This document shows, in pieces, positions 10,201-20,419 of a stretch of 64,000 nucleotides of DNA; the stretch's first letter is position 1, and each line of letters starts with the position of its first letter. The translations under genes and the position numbers were made by a program. The notes under the pieces were generated by a model. It ran no database searches and was not told where the DNA came from. It saw only the letters and a list, made by a program, of their open reading frames with translations. Origin of the DNA: Tribonema minus (Eukaryota > Sar > Xanthophyceae > Tribonematales > Tribonemataceae); assembly GCA_017506865.1 (NCBI GenBank), contig JAFCMP010000537.1:600541-664540 (forward strand). The letters run 5' to 3'.

Positions 10201-11384
10201 TGACTCCTAGGCGTAAGGTGACAGTCTGTCAAAGTGCAATGGCAGGACACTAGAAGCACTGGCTGCTGTTCCTTAGTTTTTGCTGAAGCACTACTAGTAA
10301 GTTTTTTGCCTGTGCTTTTCTTCCTACCTTGGGCTCTCCACTAGTGCCACATGGCTGCTGTCTGCTTTGAAGTTGCCCACCCGGGTACATCTCAGCGCAA
10401 GGGCGACTACGCTTGACTCATGTCAACACTCAGTATTGCCACTCGATCATCTGGCAGGCCAGCTGTGCACAGCTGTTGGCCTCAGCTGTCAGTATTCCTT
10501 CAGCTGCAGCGCCATGTGCAATATGATTGGCTATTATTTTTCGTTTCCAAAATTAGCTATTCACTGGTACAGCTGCGCATCCGTTTCTTATCATCTGATC
10601 TCACGAACTTATGTTGCCCTTCTCCCTCCTTCTGTTCCCTGCTCAGCCAGTCTGCAGATCTTTGGGAAGCATCACGCGAGAACTTCCATGGCCGAACCCT
10701 AGGAGGCCAGCCTAGGGGGGGGGGAACAAGGGGGTGTGCCTGTGGCTGGCGTGGCTTTGAACTGGAAGGCGCTCACATGAAGTTGCTGGTGCTGGTGCTT
10801 ATGCAGCAGCTGCATATAGTGCACTGGGTTGCCAAGGAGGGCCAAGGAGCAGGTGAGGCGCAAGCAACACACACACATAACTGCGGGTTCAGATGAAGCA
10901 TATCTCTCTTCCCAATGCTGTCCATCTCAGCTGCAATTTGTGCTTGTGTACTGCCGATGACAGGGCTGCGGGTAAGTTCACATACATCACGCGTGGAATT
11001 GAGCATTGCACTTAAACTTCAAGTTACCTCATATTATCAACCTGTGCGCTCCTTGCGAGCAACTTGTTTTGCAAATCGCGGCAGACCTGTGCAGTCAAAG
11101 CAGGATTACAGTTCAAGCGGGATCACAGTTCGCATGAAACAACTTGAGTCTAGGCAGCACTTGTGCTATGATTCCGACAGGCATCAAGGTCTTCCTTGTA
11201 CCCCGAATCAAGGCAAGCGAGAACTTGTGTGATGGCTCCGTCTGCTCATGCTCAGTATGACTTGTGATGGTAACTAAATCTGTTCAAGCCAATCCGTAAC
11301 AGCGCTCAAGTCTTGTGTACCCCAGCACACTCGTGTGGTAGGCGACCGCGCTCTCGCACACGCATGCTGCGCGCCGCCGCCTGC

Positions 11385-11730
11385 ATTTCGAGCACTGCTG
11401 CCTTCACTCAACGAGCCTGCCATCCTGTCTGACCCAAGTAGGCTCGTTTCTGCGATGAGCATTGTGCCCCCCTCTGAGCGTTGCCTCCTCATTGCTGAGC
11501 CCTGCCTGTCATCCCTGGCGCCGCCATGCCACACAGGGCGTGGACCGCTTCAGCCGCCACTGCCTCTGTTTTGAGCACTGCTGCTTTCACGCGCCGAGCG
11601 CCGCTGCCTGCCTGCTCAACCTGCGCGTGCTGCTTCATTTTGCGGCAACTCCTCCGTGTGAGCGCTGCCTCCTCCTTGCTGAGCTGCATTTCACCCCTCG
11701 CGCCGCCACGCTACAGGGCGTATACATAAC
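11385..11730 (+). repeat. Two diverged copies of a ~184-bp tandem repeat
   Basis: TTCGAGCACTGCTGCCTTCAC near 11387 recurs as TTTTGAGCACTGCTGCTTTCAC near 11571. GAGCGTTGCCTCCTCATTGCTGAG near 11477, with GGCGCCGCCATGCCACACAGGGCGT after it, recurs near 11660 as GAGCGCTGCCTCCTCCTTGCTGAG with GCGCCGCCACGCTACAGGGCGT. The second copy leads into an open frame after CTACAG, as if an exon edge had been duplicated. Confidence 0.6.
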
Positions 11731-12269
11731 CCCTTTGGCATGCTGGCGTGCTCCCCGGCGGACCGCATCCTCTGCAGCCAAGCCGTCTCGCACCCCCTAC
11801 TTCCACCAGATTGAGGAGAGCATGAGGAATCTGGCAGACATCTTAGTGCCCCCCTCCCCCCGCCCCTCGCTCCCAAATATCCCCGTCATGCGCCCCCCCA
11901 CTCCCCCCCCGATGCATCGTTCGGATTGTCACCAATTTGAAAGCAACTTGCCATGCGTACATGCGTGCCCCATTGCACACCGCCCTATCCTGGAGACATG
12001 GCTGGCGCAGGTGCCATCAGTGGTGCGCTAACGTGTGCAGGCGGCGGCAGCCTTTTGGCAGGATAGCAGTTGAGGTTACCTTGGCTGCAATTGAAGTTAG
12101 CCAGCCTTGCTGCTGCCCCCTGTGCTGCCTTTTACACGTGCCAACGACGTGGGCATTCGCCGTTCATGTGTGCATTACCGGTATGCGGTGCCCATAGTGA
12201 TGTGTTGTGCTGCGCAGGGGACAGCACAGTTCATGAATTTGGATGTGGATCAAAACAGTTCATGGGGCC

Positions 12270-13045
12270 AAGACTGCCTTTCGGATCGGTTCGGTTCACA
12301 GCTCAGCCCCCAGACTCACGGTTCGGTTCTAATTCAACTCAGGCGGCATCACGGTTCAAATCAACTCACCAAGATGGATCACGGTTCGGTTCAAGTACGG
12401 GTCAACTGCAGTGTTCTTCGTCAACCACTTTTGCAATAGTTCCACCAGTGCATGCACGTTTCGTACCAAGTCTTCAGGAAGTACATATTTACGCACTGTA
12501 CACGGCCTTGAAGTTGGATTTGGCATGACCATCAAAGTTGAAGTTGGGTTAGAACATCAAAGTTGAAGTTGGGATGAAGTTGGGGAGAGAAAAACCGCAC
12601 GCACGCTGGCGCGGCCGCTCCTGCGGCTTGCCTTTCCGAGCAGGCACTGCCTCCTGTAATTACAGCGTGCCAGTGCTTTGCGTGTCTGAGCCGCCACTAT
12701 TGATCATAGGAGCTGACTCATCGTTGGACACTTAAGGAGCTTAGTCGCCGGGATCTACAGCACCTGCCTCTGTGTCAGCCATCTCCGGGCAGTGTAGTGA
12801 TTCACTGGTTTGTGCGCAATCAAATACACACATACAATTCTGAAGAGTAGCGGTTCCCCCCGCCCATCACGGATCAACTTAACTTGGCTCAGCTCGACGG
12901 AGCAGAGACGAATACGGATCAGATCAACTTACACCGTGTTCGACGACGGTTCGGTTCAGATCGGATCACGCAGACAACGGATCAGTTCAGTTCGGTTCTG
13001 ATTTTGAACCGTGAACCATTCTTGATCCGTCCTGGACGTGAACCG
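12270..13045. repeat. Degenerate CGGTTCGGTTC / GGATCA repeat field
   Basis: Short words CACGGTTCGGTTC, CGGATCA and ATCAACTCA recur irregularly at 12285-12410 and 12865-12985. The reverse-strand words GAACCGTGAACC and TTGATCCGT occur at 13005-13045. There is no fixed period and no coding frame, so a decayed satellite or terminal region of a mobile element is possible. Confidence 0.45.
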
Positions 13046-13578
13046 TGCCTTCCCCTGGTGCTGCGCTTGGTACATGCAATGCCTTGTGAAGAAAACAGAC
13101 GCATGTTTCTACTGGCGCTTCAGCTGCGAGATTTGCAAGGTATTTGACCCAAAACCATGCGCTGATTTTCGAAAACCAGAACCAACATAATTATTCTGCC
13201 AGAAATTCGGCTGCTGTAGAGCTGTGGCTAGCCACTACCTCGCCACAGGAGGATCAGCAATCAAGCACTTTGGTTCACAAACTCTGCCTTGCTGCAAAGT
13301 TGAAATTCACTAAAGAAATTGTTCGGCTATGAAATCCACACGTAGAAGGGCAGCCTTTTCGATCTTCAACTCCTTTTTTTTTTAACAACTTGTTCAAGTT
13401 ACGACTTGAAGTTTGGGTAAATACAAGAGGGTTTGGACAAAAGCGATTTTTTGCGCGCAGATGAACGGGAGAGACACGGAGAGGCTGCGGCTGGCCACAT
13501 CTTGTGAGGCGCGGCACCTACGGCTGGCGCAACACAGAGCGGACGGCAGCAGCGAACCGGGGGATTAGTTTTTGAGCC

Positions 13579-14714
13579 ATGTCGGGTGAGAGTGGGGAAT
13601 CCGCAGAGCAGGCAACAGAAAACCCCGTAGATATATCCGATAGGCTCGAGCGCTTCATGAACTCGGTGGAGCAGAGGCTGGGCGCTCTGCAGGACAAGAT
13701 TGGAGCCATGGCGGGCTCCATGCAAGACGTGATGGCGCAGGAGGTGCAGCTCCAGGTCGAGGAATCTTCGCGATCCACGTCTAGTGAGGACACTCGAGAG
13801 CGCAAGTCGCTAATGGAGAACGAGGCCTACCGTCGCCACCTCCTGCTGCGGTGCGGCGTACCAACCACTCTGCCTATCAAGCTGACCGGCGGACAACGGG
13901 CCAGCAAGCTGCACGACGTCCTGGCTCGTACAGCGGTGTACGTGGACCAGAAAGTGGCGAACATGCTGTGGTCTCCAACGTCTCCAACCTGCAGCCGAAT
14001 GCCTTTTCATTCCGCGATCCGGCCACTCGCAGCGGCAAGGCGACTGCGAGGTCGTATCAGGCCCTGTATACGGGTTTTAAGCTGATGCGGGCAGCCCTGG
14101 CGGAGCTGATCGGGCTCGGGCTCACGGAGCTTCCGCAGGGCTCGCGGACCTTCATGTCGGAAATGGAGGTCTGCGAGGTCATGCTCGCAAAGTTTGAGAT
14201 GCTGGTGGTACACCAGGAAGGGGTCACGATCTCGGACGCAGATCTGGCGGCCATCCAGGGGGCCATCCACTCGGACTTGGACGAGTGGACCAGCAACCTC
14301 GACGCGCTGTCGACGAGTCTGCTCCAGCACCACCAATTGGCCCCCCCCTTTGGGAGCGGCGAGGCACTGGACGTGCCGGACATCCCGACGGTGGCGTGGA
14401 CCAACGCAGCTCGCGCGCTGGAGGTCAACGGGGACATAGCGGCGCGAGCGGTGGCGGCGGCGCGCAAGCGCAAGTACGACGGCGCATTCCGGGGCGGCGG
14501 CAGACCCGTCGGCTCGGGGGGCGGCGGCGCGGGTGCAGGTGGGGGCGCTGGCGCAGCGGCGGGAGCAGGAGGCACGCGCTCACAGCCGCGGGGAGCGCCG
14601 GCGAACTGCCCTTATGGTGTTTGCTGGGTGTGGTGGAGGCACGTGAAGGAGCAGAACCCAGTCCCAGGCAACGTCGTCCCAGGGCCCTGCAAGTACCGCC
14701 ACTCCGACACCTAG
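13579..14714 (+). pseudogene. DIRS gag-like ORF, frameshifted
   Basis: The ATG frame encodes an acidic coiled-coil-like start (RLERFMNSVEQRLGALQDK) and continues to about 13965. Similarity of composition then moves to another frame at ANMLWS / NVSNLQPNAFSFRDP, which stays open to the stop at 14712-14714. The second part has a basic stretch AARKRKYDG, Gly/Ala-rich linkers and a C-terminal Cys/His cluster (NCPYGVC ... CKYRH) that may be a nucleic-acid-binding knuckle. The junction near 13965-13985 lies in a TCTCCAACGTCTCCAAC repeat, consistent with a two-base slippage insertion. The role as capsid protein is inferred from position. Confidence 0.7.
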
Positions 14715-14750
14715 GGGGGCGGGCCCCTGAGCCTGCGGGAGCGGGGGCCG

Positions 14751-17675
14751 ATGGCGGCAGCGGTGACGAGGGAGGCAGCGGAGGTGTGGGGCCTTACGCG
14801 GAGGAGGCCTCAGGAGCTGCGAGGCGTGCGGGTGCGGCCGGGGATAGGGAGCGCTGGGCGCTGCGGGCAGCCGGAGGAGGCAGGCCAGCCGCACGGGGCT
14901 GTCGCGTTGGCGGCAGTGTCCATTGCAGGTGAGCCATCAGTTGGTGCGGTTGCGAGGGGTACTTCAACACTCAATGCATTAAGCGGCGCTGCAGCCAGGT
15001 CAGATCCTGGTGTCTCTGACTCAGGCGCGGATGCAGGCGGTACTACTAGTGATGACGAGGGTCACCGTGGTGATGATGTGTGGCATCAAGCTCAACTTCA
15101 TGTTGGTGGTACGCTGTGTGGCGGGCGTGGTCCACGCAGTCATGGCTGTGTTGATGGTACTGATGGTGGTTTGGTGAGGGGTGACGCGGTGCGCGACGAT
15201 GCCTCGCATGGGGCTGGTATCACAAGTGCAGGATGCGCGGTGCGCAACTGTGGTGATGATAAGGGTGGTGATGATTCAGAGGTGGTATACGCAGTGCGGT
15301 GCGCTGCTTATGATGATGAAAGTGGCATAGCATTGGTGCATGCCGAGGTACAAAGGTCACATGCGAGTGGTTCAGAGGCCACGCCGATGGACCTCAGTTG
15401 CAACGCGCAAGTTGGCGCGTCTGACGTTGGTGATGGTGATGATGGTGCCTCATACGCAGTGACACAGGCCCCTCTCGCGCGCGATGCAGCTGGTCGGGGT
15501 GGTGAGGACGCCGGTGGGAGTGAACAATGTGATGGTGGTTTGAGTTGCGCGCAGCTGAGTGTGCGCGCGCAGTCTAACTGTCGTGTTGATGCGAATCAGA
15601 TGTCGAATGCACCGCCTCATGCAAGTGAATGCTCTGCTTCTTCTACTGTGCATAGGGGTCCAGGCCTTACGGCTGAGATGCGCGCCCGGTGGCGCTGCTA
15701 CCAGGCCATGGCCGGAAAGTCACTGCTGCCGCTGTCGTCTCTGGCAGACGAAGTCGGCGGGCTGATTGCTGCGCATGATGGCAACATGGTGAAGGTGGTG
15801 GAGTCATTGGGGGTAGGCAATGATCACATGGTGCTTGCGGTTATAGCGTCTTTCTTTGGGCGCGGGGAGGGTTATCCGCGGTTGCAGGAGCTGCTAGATG
15901 TGGTGGCGCACGGTGTGCCGGTGTCTGTCAAACGGCAGGCAGATCTTGAGGCAGAATGGACACGTGGAAATTACCCCCTTGAGCCACGGCATGTGCCGGT
16001 GTTTGATTGCAAAGTCTTGGAAGACATTGCTCTGGGTCGGTGCGTTGTCATGCATGCTGCCATTGCCCGCATGTACTTCAGCACACGGTTGCACATCAAC
16101 CCCGTGTTTGTGGTCGACGAGGGTGCTGCAAAGTTTCGCGTGGTGCATGACTTGTCTGCTTTGCTACATGGCGAGAGTGTCAACAATACCACGGTGTTTG
16201 AGGAGGCTCCTGTCGTGGAGTGTGGGCATATATTTGAGGCGAATCGACGGATGCTGTACAGGATATGGTCGTTACGGCAGGCATGGCCACGCAAACGCAT
16301 TTTGATTTCGAAGATGGACGTGAAGTCCGCGTTTCGTCAGTTGGCGCTCGACGTAAGATGCCCATTGCTCGGCTACAGGTACAATGATCTGGTGGTTGTG
16401 GACCTGCGGTTGCAGTTCGGTTGGCGGTCTTCACCGGGGTGGTGGAGCCTGGCCGGCGGGGCGATAGAGAGGTCGGTTCAACAAGAGGCGCCGGGCGAAG
16501 GACCAATCCCGGGACTCGCGGCCGCTCAATTCGTGTCACACGTAACGGTGGTGCCAGCGGTGAGCCCGCGGCAGGTGGTACCGGTGCCGTTGGACGACAG
16601 AGCCCGACGCCGCGTACAGGGAGGTGGGCCTTCCGAGTCGGACCCAGTATGGGCACGCATGTATGTGGACGACTTGATCATGGTCATGGTAGAATGGGAC
16701 CAGGAAGCGCTGCTTGCAGTGACTCGCAGCGCGGCCCACGCCCATTTTCGGTTGCTTGGCGAGCCGCAGGAGGGGTTGCCGCCTGCGATATCAAAGAACA
16801 AGGTGACAAACTGGGATTCGACGATGACGGTGCTGGGTTGGGAGGTTGATACTGAAGCGATGGTGATAAGAATGCCGGCAGACAAACGATCTGCTTTTCA
16901 GACGCTGCTGGAATCTTGGCAGCCACACCGGCAGCAGGCTCGGCGGAAAGAGTTGTGGAGCCTGTTGGGCAAGGTGTCCTGGGCCACATACGGCGTTCGG
17001 GCCGGAAAGTTTTTTGTTTGGCGGTTGCGGGGTCTCCTCAAAGGAGGTCAATGCACTACGAAATACTCAGGAGGTGCAGCCATAGAGATAGGCGCAGAGG
17101 CACTCAAGGACTTGGTGTTTTGGCGGTGGGCAGTGGGGCCCCGGGTAGGGACAGCCGCACTGAGCATGCTCATAGCGGCCCTCGTGAAACGCAAGGCAGA
17201 TCGCCAGTCACTGTGGTGGTCTGACGCGAGCTACACGGCGATTGGAGGGTTTTGCGAGGTCACTGGAGTATGGTGGCGATATGACTTGACGGTAGAGCAG
17301 ACAAGTCGTCTCAACAAGGGGACGAAGGTCAAGGTGGGCGACGGTTCGATACATATCAACTTGCTTGAGCTGGTGGGGATGGTGATGACGGCTTGGGTGA
17401 TGGTGGTGGTGGAAAACCATGCACCCCCTGTCCCAGGGGGGGTGGTGCTGCTGCGAGGGGACAACACCTCTGCAGTGGGTTGGGTTCAAAAAGGTGGGGG
17501 GGCCGCAGACCCTAGGAATGGAGGGTTGTTGCGCTTGTTGGGTGCAGTCGAACTGATTGGAGGGTGGAGTTTAAATGCGCGCCACGTGCCAGGCAAACTC
17601 AATGTGACTGCTGATGGTAGTTCCCGGTGGGATACTGTGCGCGTGCAGGCGGAGTTACAGGCACGGTTCCCCTGA
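14751..17675 (+). CDS. DIRS reverse transcriptase-RNase H
   Basis: 974 codons. Residues 1-320 are low-complexity (Gly, Asp, Ser, Ala) with no recognisable fold. The RT domain spans about 330-740: motif A ISKMDVKSAFRQL, catalytic box YVDD at 638-641, and a later LGWEVDT block. RNase H carries Asp825 (WWSDAS), Glu873 (NLLELVG), Asp904 (RGDNTS) and Asp955 (NVTADGSSRW), so the D-E-D-D set is intact. RT and RNase H with no integrase or protease, followed by a tyrosine recombinase, is characteristic of DIRS rather than Gypsy elements. The start codon is the first ATG after the gag-like stop and is not certain. Confidence 0.9.
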   Translation: MAAAVTREAAEVWGLTRRRPQELRGVRVRPGIGSAGRCGQPEEAGQPHGAVALAAVSIAGEPSVGAVARGTSTLNALSGAAARSDPGVSDSGADAGGTTSDDEGHRGDDVWHQAQLHVGGTLCGGRGPRSHGCVDGTDGGLVRGDAVRDDASHGAGITSAGCAVRNCGDDKGGDDSEVVYAVRCAAYDDESGIALVHAEVQRSHASGSEATPMDLSCNAQVGASDVGDGDDGASYAVTQAPLARDAAGRGGEDAGGSEQCDGGLSCAQLSVRAQSNCRVDANQMSNAPPHASECSASSTVHRGPGLTAEMRARWRCYQAMAGKSLLPLSSLADEVGGLIAAHDGNMVKVVESLGVGNDHMVLAVIASFFGRGEGYPRLQELLDVVAHGVPVSVKRQADLEAEWTRGNYPLEPRHVPVFDCKVLEDIALGRCVVMHAAIARMYFSTRLHINPVFVVDEGAAKFRVVHDLSALLHGESVNNTTVFEEAPVVECGHIFEANRRMLYRIWSLRQAWPRKRILISKMDVKSAFRQLALDVRCPLLGYRYNDLVVVDLRLQFGWRSSPGWWSLAGGAIERSVQQEAPGEGPIPGLAAAQFVSHVTVVPAVSPRQVVPVPLDDRARRRVQGGGPSESDPVWARMYVDDLIMVMVEWDQEALLAVTRSAAHAHFRLLGEPQEGLPPAISKNKVTNWDSTMTVLGWEVDTEAMVIRMPADKRSAFQTLLESWQPHRQQARRKELWSLLGKVSWATYGVRAGKFFVWRLRGLLKGGQCTTKYSGGAAIEIGAEALKDLVFWRWAVGPRVGTAALSMLIAALVKRKADRQSLWWSDASYTAIGGFCEVTGVWWRYDLTVEQTSRLNKGTKVKVGDGSIHINLLELVGMVMTAWVMVVVENHAPPVPGGVVLLRGDNTSAVGWVQKGGGAADPRNGGLLRLLGAVELIGGWSLNARHVPGKLNVTADGSSRWDTVRVQAELQARFP

Positions 17676-17780
17676 CGTAAACTGGCGACGGGCAGGGCTG
17701 AGCCAACGCGAGATGCACATTATTACCGCTGCCTTAGCCAGGAGCTGGCCAGAGACAGCGTGGGAGCAACATCAGATTCT

Positions 17781-18760
17781 ATGGGCCAGTATAGGACGGC
17801 CTTGACTCAGTGGTTGGAGTTCAGGCGGGCGGCAGGGTTGCCAGATTTTATAGTTGTGTCGCTCTGCAACGCGGAAAAGGCCGCTCAAGTAGGGGATTTC
17901 ATGGCACAGCTGTTTTACCAGCGCGAAAATCAGGCCAACACGATACGGTCGAAGGTGTCAGCACTCAACTACTTCCACAAGATGTGGGGGGGGGTGAGTT
18001 GCCGGTGAAGCATTTTCATGTGAGAGCAGTGTCGGAGGGCATTGCACGACGGCAGGGTAGCAGTGGCACAAATGTGCGCCCCTTCCGTCGGGGCCTGACG
18101 TGGCACCAGATATGTCAGGGTAGGCAGATGAGTCAGTGCGCACGGTTGTGGGCAACGGCTCCGGGGGGTAGGTTGGTATGGTATGGCCTAGCGCTTTCAT
18201 ACCTGTGGATGCTGCGAGCCTCTGAAATATGGGGGGAGGATGCCACAGGGGCGGTGCGGCCGGATTACGGTTTGACCAGGGGTAGCTTAACATTTAGGAA
18301 AGGGGGGGCTCCCCTGCCGCGAGAGATGTACAGGGAAGCCGAAGTGGTGGTGGTACACTTCAAAGCATCCAAAGGGGATCAGAAAAGGGTGGGGGCAGAT
18401 ATAGCAAGGTCAGGGGCATGTGCGCAGGTCATGATCGAATTATTGGGCCTTTTTCCTGGTTTACCAGACACGGCGCCTGTGATGGCCTACGCGCGGGGGG
18501 CAGCATCCAGTGTGGTCAGGCGTCGAGACGCAACACGCATTCTGCGACAGATGGTGTCAATTGTGGGGGGTGAAGGCCCACCTGCAGAGTATGCTCTCCA
18601 TTCAGGGCGAGTGGGGGGGGCCACCGCGATGATGATAGCAGGCAGGTCTGATACTGAAATCATGAAAGCGGGGAGGTGGAAGTCGGCAGTGTTCAGAACC
18701 TACATCAGGCTTTCGCCGGAGATGGAGAATGCCTCCTCCGCACTCGTGCCGGGTGGTTGA
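17781..18760 (+). pseudogene. DIRS tyrosine recombinase, frameshifted
   Basis: The N-terminal part starts at ATG 17781 (MGQYRTALTQWLEF) and runs in one frame to a G9 run at about 17986-17994, where that frame soon stops. The rest continues in another frame from ELPVKHFHVRAVSEG to the TGA at 18758-18760. Catalytic residues are visible: Arg in WMLRASEIW, HSGR in ALHSGRVGGATAM, and Tyr in VFRTYIR, giving the R...H-x-x-R...Y pattern. The enzyme would integrate the circular DNA intermediate. An upstream stretch (17690-17760) may belong to the N-terminus in a third frame. The G-run makes either slippage mutation or sequencing error plausible. Confidence 0.8.
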
Positions 18761-19376
18761 CCATAATGGTGGCAGCTTGAAGCCTCAGCGCACTAGACGT
18801 GTCCGCGCAGGGTGGCGTGGCAGTGCGCAACGAGATGATGTGTATTCGATTGTTTACATTGTAACTTTGAAAGTCCAAAGCTTGTCTGGTCAAATGTTGC
18901 CAGTGTGCACATGTCATTGCAGTGCCTCTGAGTCACACGACTAAGGTCAATCGACGCGCTGGTGTGCGCATCAAACATTCAATTTGGGCCCCGGGGTTGC
19001 CTTTGTGATGATGAACGAGATGTCACACAGTGTCACATTGTCAAGTGGTTGCAACAGGTGGTGGCTGGTGACAGTTCCCCCCCACACCTCCCCCGCCCAC
19101 CCTGCCATGGGTGGTCGGGCCCCTGCGCGAGGGGGGCGGGTGGGTGCGGGGGGCGGTGGTGGGGGGGTCCCCTGAGCGTTCGGCCCGTTGGAGGCTTGGG
19201 CTGCTGAGCACTGCAGCCCGGGGGTCGATTCTCCACGGGACCCCCCACACACCGGTCACATGGCAATACATCCTGGCAACCAAAAATGTCACATGTGTGT
19301 TTCCTGTTTTTGTTTGTCTCTGCCGGGAAGCAAGAGGAAAAAAGAATCTCCCTCCTCGTTACGAATCGTTTCCGAA
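18761..19376. other. 3' flank of the DIRS-like element
   Basis: No coding frame. The stretch 19066-19250 is strongly G/C-skewed with inverted segments and may be the terminal region of the element; it is listed separately. Sequence homologous to ankyrin copy 2 resumes only about 15 bp before the ATG at 19377. Confidence 0.45.
19066..19250. repeat. GC-rich inverted repeats and hairpins
   Basis: A C-rich arm (CCCCCCCACACCTCCCCC near 19078) faces a G-rich arm (GGGCGGGTGGGTGCGGGGGG near 19134). Further on, GGGCTGC-TGAGCACT-GCAGCCC is a perfect 7-bp stem, and GGGGGGGTCCCC near 19163 is matched by GGGACCCCCC near 19237. The G-rich strand has several runs able to form quadruplexes. Position after the recombinase suggests the DIRS terminus. 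Confidence 0.5.
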
Positions 19377-20355
19377 ATGCAAACCAGGGCGGCTACCAGG
19401 AGGGCGATAGCAGCTGCGCATCCAATCACTGATCCAACCCTAGCTCAGTACATTCTGGCGTTCCTACGTCCATCTCTGATGATCAGGAGCACATGCCGTG
19501 GGTTCAGGGGAGCTGTAGAGGCTCTGCAGGTCGTGCGGGAGCAACGTACATTGGCTGCAGAAGCTGCTGCAAGCATCACCCTCATAAAGTGGGCGGTGCG
19601 CACAGGCCTGCGCCCGGAACTGGCGCAGAAATCATGCATCCGCTACGGCAACCTCGTCGACCTGCGTCAGCTTCAGTCAAATGTTCGACCTGCCACTGGT
19701 GGAACAGCACTGCACGCTTGCTGCTGCTGGCGGGCATTTAGAGCTGCTCCAGTGGCTGCGCCAACACGGTTGCACCTGGTGTGAGTGGACATGCGCCCAG
19801 GCGGCAAGGGGCGGGCATCCCGAGCTGCTGCAGTGGGCTCGTGCCAACGGGTGCCCGTGGAAAGCGTCTACATGCTCACAGGCTGCAGGCAAAGGGCACT
19901 TGCATGTGCTACAGTGGGCTCGCACGAATGGGTGCCCGTGGGATGCATGGATTTGCTCCAACGCTGCAGCCGGAGGGCACTTGCAGGTGTTGCAGTGGGC
20001 TCGTGCCAACGGCCGCCCCTGGGACGAGTCGACGTGCTCACAGGCTGCACTTGCGGGGCATCTGCATGTGCTCCGCTGTGCTCGTGCTAACGGGTGCGAT
20101 TGGACTGCGTCCACATGCGAATATGCTGCAGTCGGGCACTTGGAGGTGCTGCAGTGGGCTCGTGCCAACGGCTGCCCCTGGGACAAATCGACTTGTACGC
20201 TAGCCGCAAGCGGCGGACACCTTGAGACGCTGCAGTGGGCTCGTGTCAACGGGTGTCCCTGGGACAGCGAGACCCTCGAAACGGCACGGTTTTCCAAGCG
20301 CCACGAGGTGGTGCGCTGGGCACTCGCCAATGGGTGCCCGCAACAGGATGCATGA
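19377..20355 (+). pseudogene. F-box-like / ankyrin-like WARANGCPW-repeat gene, frameshifted copy 3
   Basis: The ATG and N-terminal 100 residues match the copy at 9409 (DPTLAQYILAFLRPS, TCRGFRGA). At about 19677-19681 (CAGTCAAATGTTCGAC, against CGGTCGCTGTTCGAT in copy 2) one extra A moves the frame. The repeat part then continues from ATG 19681 to TGA 20353-20355 with eight units, one of them 26 rather than 27 residues. Except for that one base the gene looks intact, so either a fresh pseudogene or an assembly error is possible. The three paralogues carry five to eight visible repeats, so repeat number varies in this family. Confidence 0.75.
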
Positions 20356-20366
20356 GACACGTGCAG

Positions 20367-20419
20367 GTGAGTGAGTGTACATACAAACAGTACACCCATG
20401 TTTTGTCGTTCTCGTGCAG
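20367..20419 (+). other. Probable 3'-UTR intron of the third ankyrin-like gene
   Basis: GTGCAG|GTGAGT starts 11 bases after the stop codon and CTCGTGCAG|TGATTC closes it 53 bases later. The downstream exon start TGA(T/C)TC is shared with copy 2. Confidence 0.5.

Larger units (their letters stand above)
10201..13578. other. Gene-poor stretch between ankyrin copy 2 and the DIRS-like element
   Basis: No gene can be supported. An open frame at about 11728-12031 following CTACAG (peptide containing TPYFHQIEESMRNLADILV and a Pro-rich tail) may be an exon, but no partner is evident. Repeats at 11385-11730 and 12270-13045 are listed separately. The left end of the DIRS-like element probably lies in 13300-13578 but no terminal repeat was found. 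Confidence 0.4.
13579..18760 (+). mobile_element. DIRS-like retrotransposon (gag-like, RT-RNase H, tyrosine recombinase)
   Basis: Three plus-strand coding blocks in the order gag-like protein, YVDD reverse transcriptase with RNase H, then tyrosine recombinase define the DIRS order. Such elements integrate through a circular DNA intermediate using the recombinase instead of an integrase. No DNA adenine methylase block was seen. Split direct or inverted terminal repeats could not be located, so true ends are unknown; the coordinates are the coding core only. Frameshifts in the first and third blocks suggest a dead copy, or indel errors near homopolymers. Confidence 0.85.

Noticed and set aside
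13960-13990. Programmed frameshift in the DIRS gag-like ORF
   Set aside because: No slippery heptamer plus structure is evident, and the site is a short direct repeat; a slippage indel explains it better.
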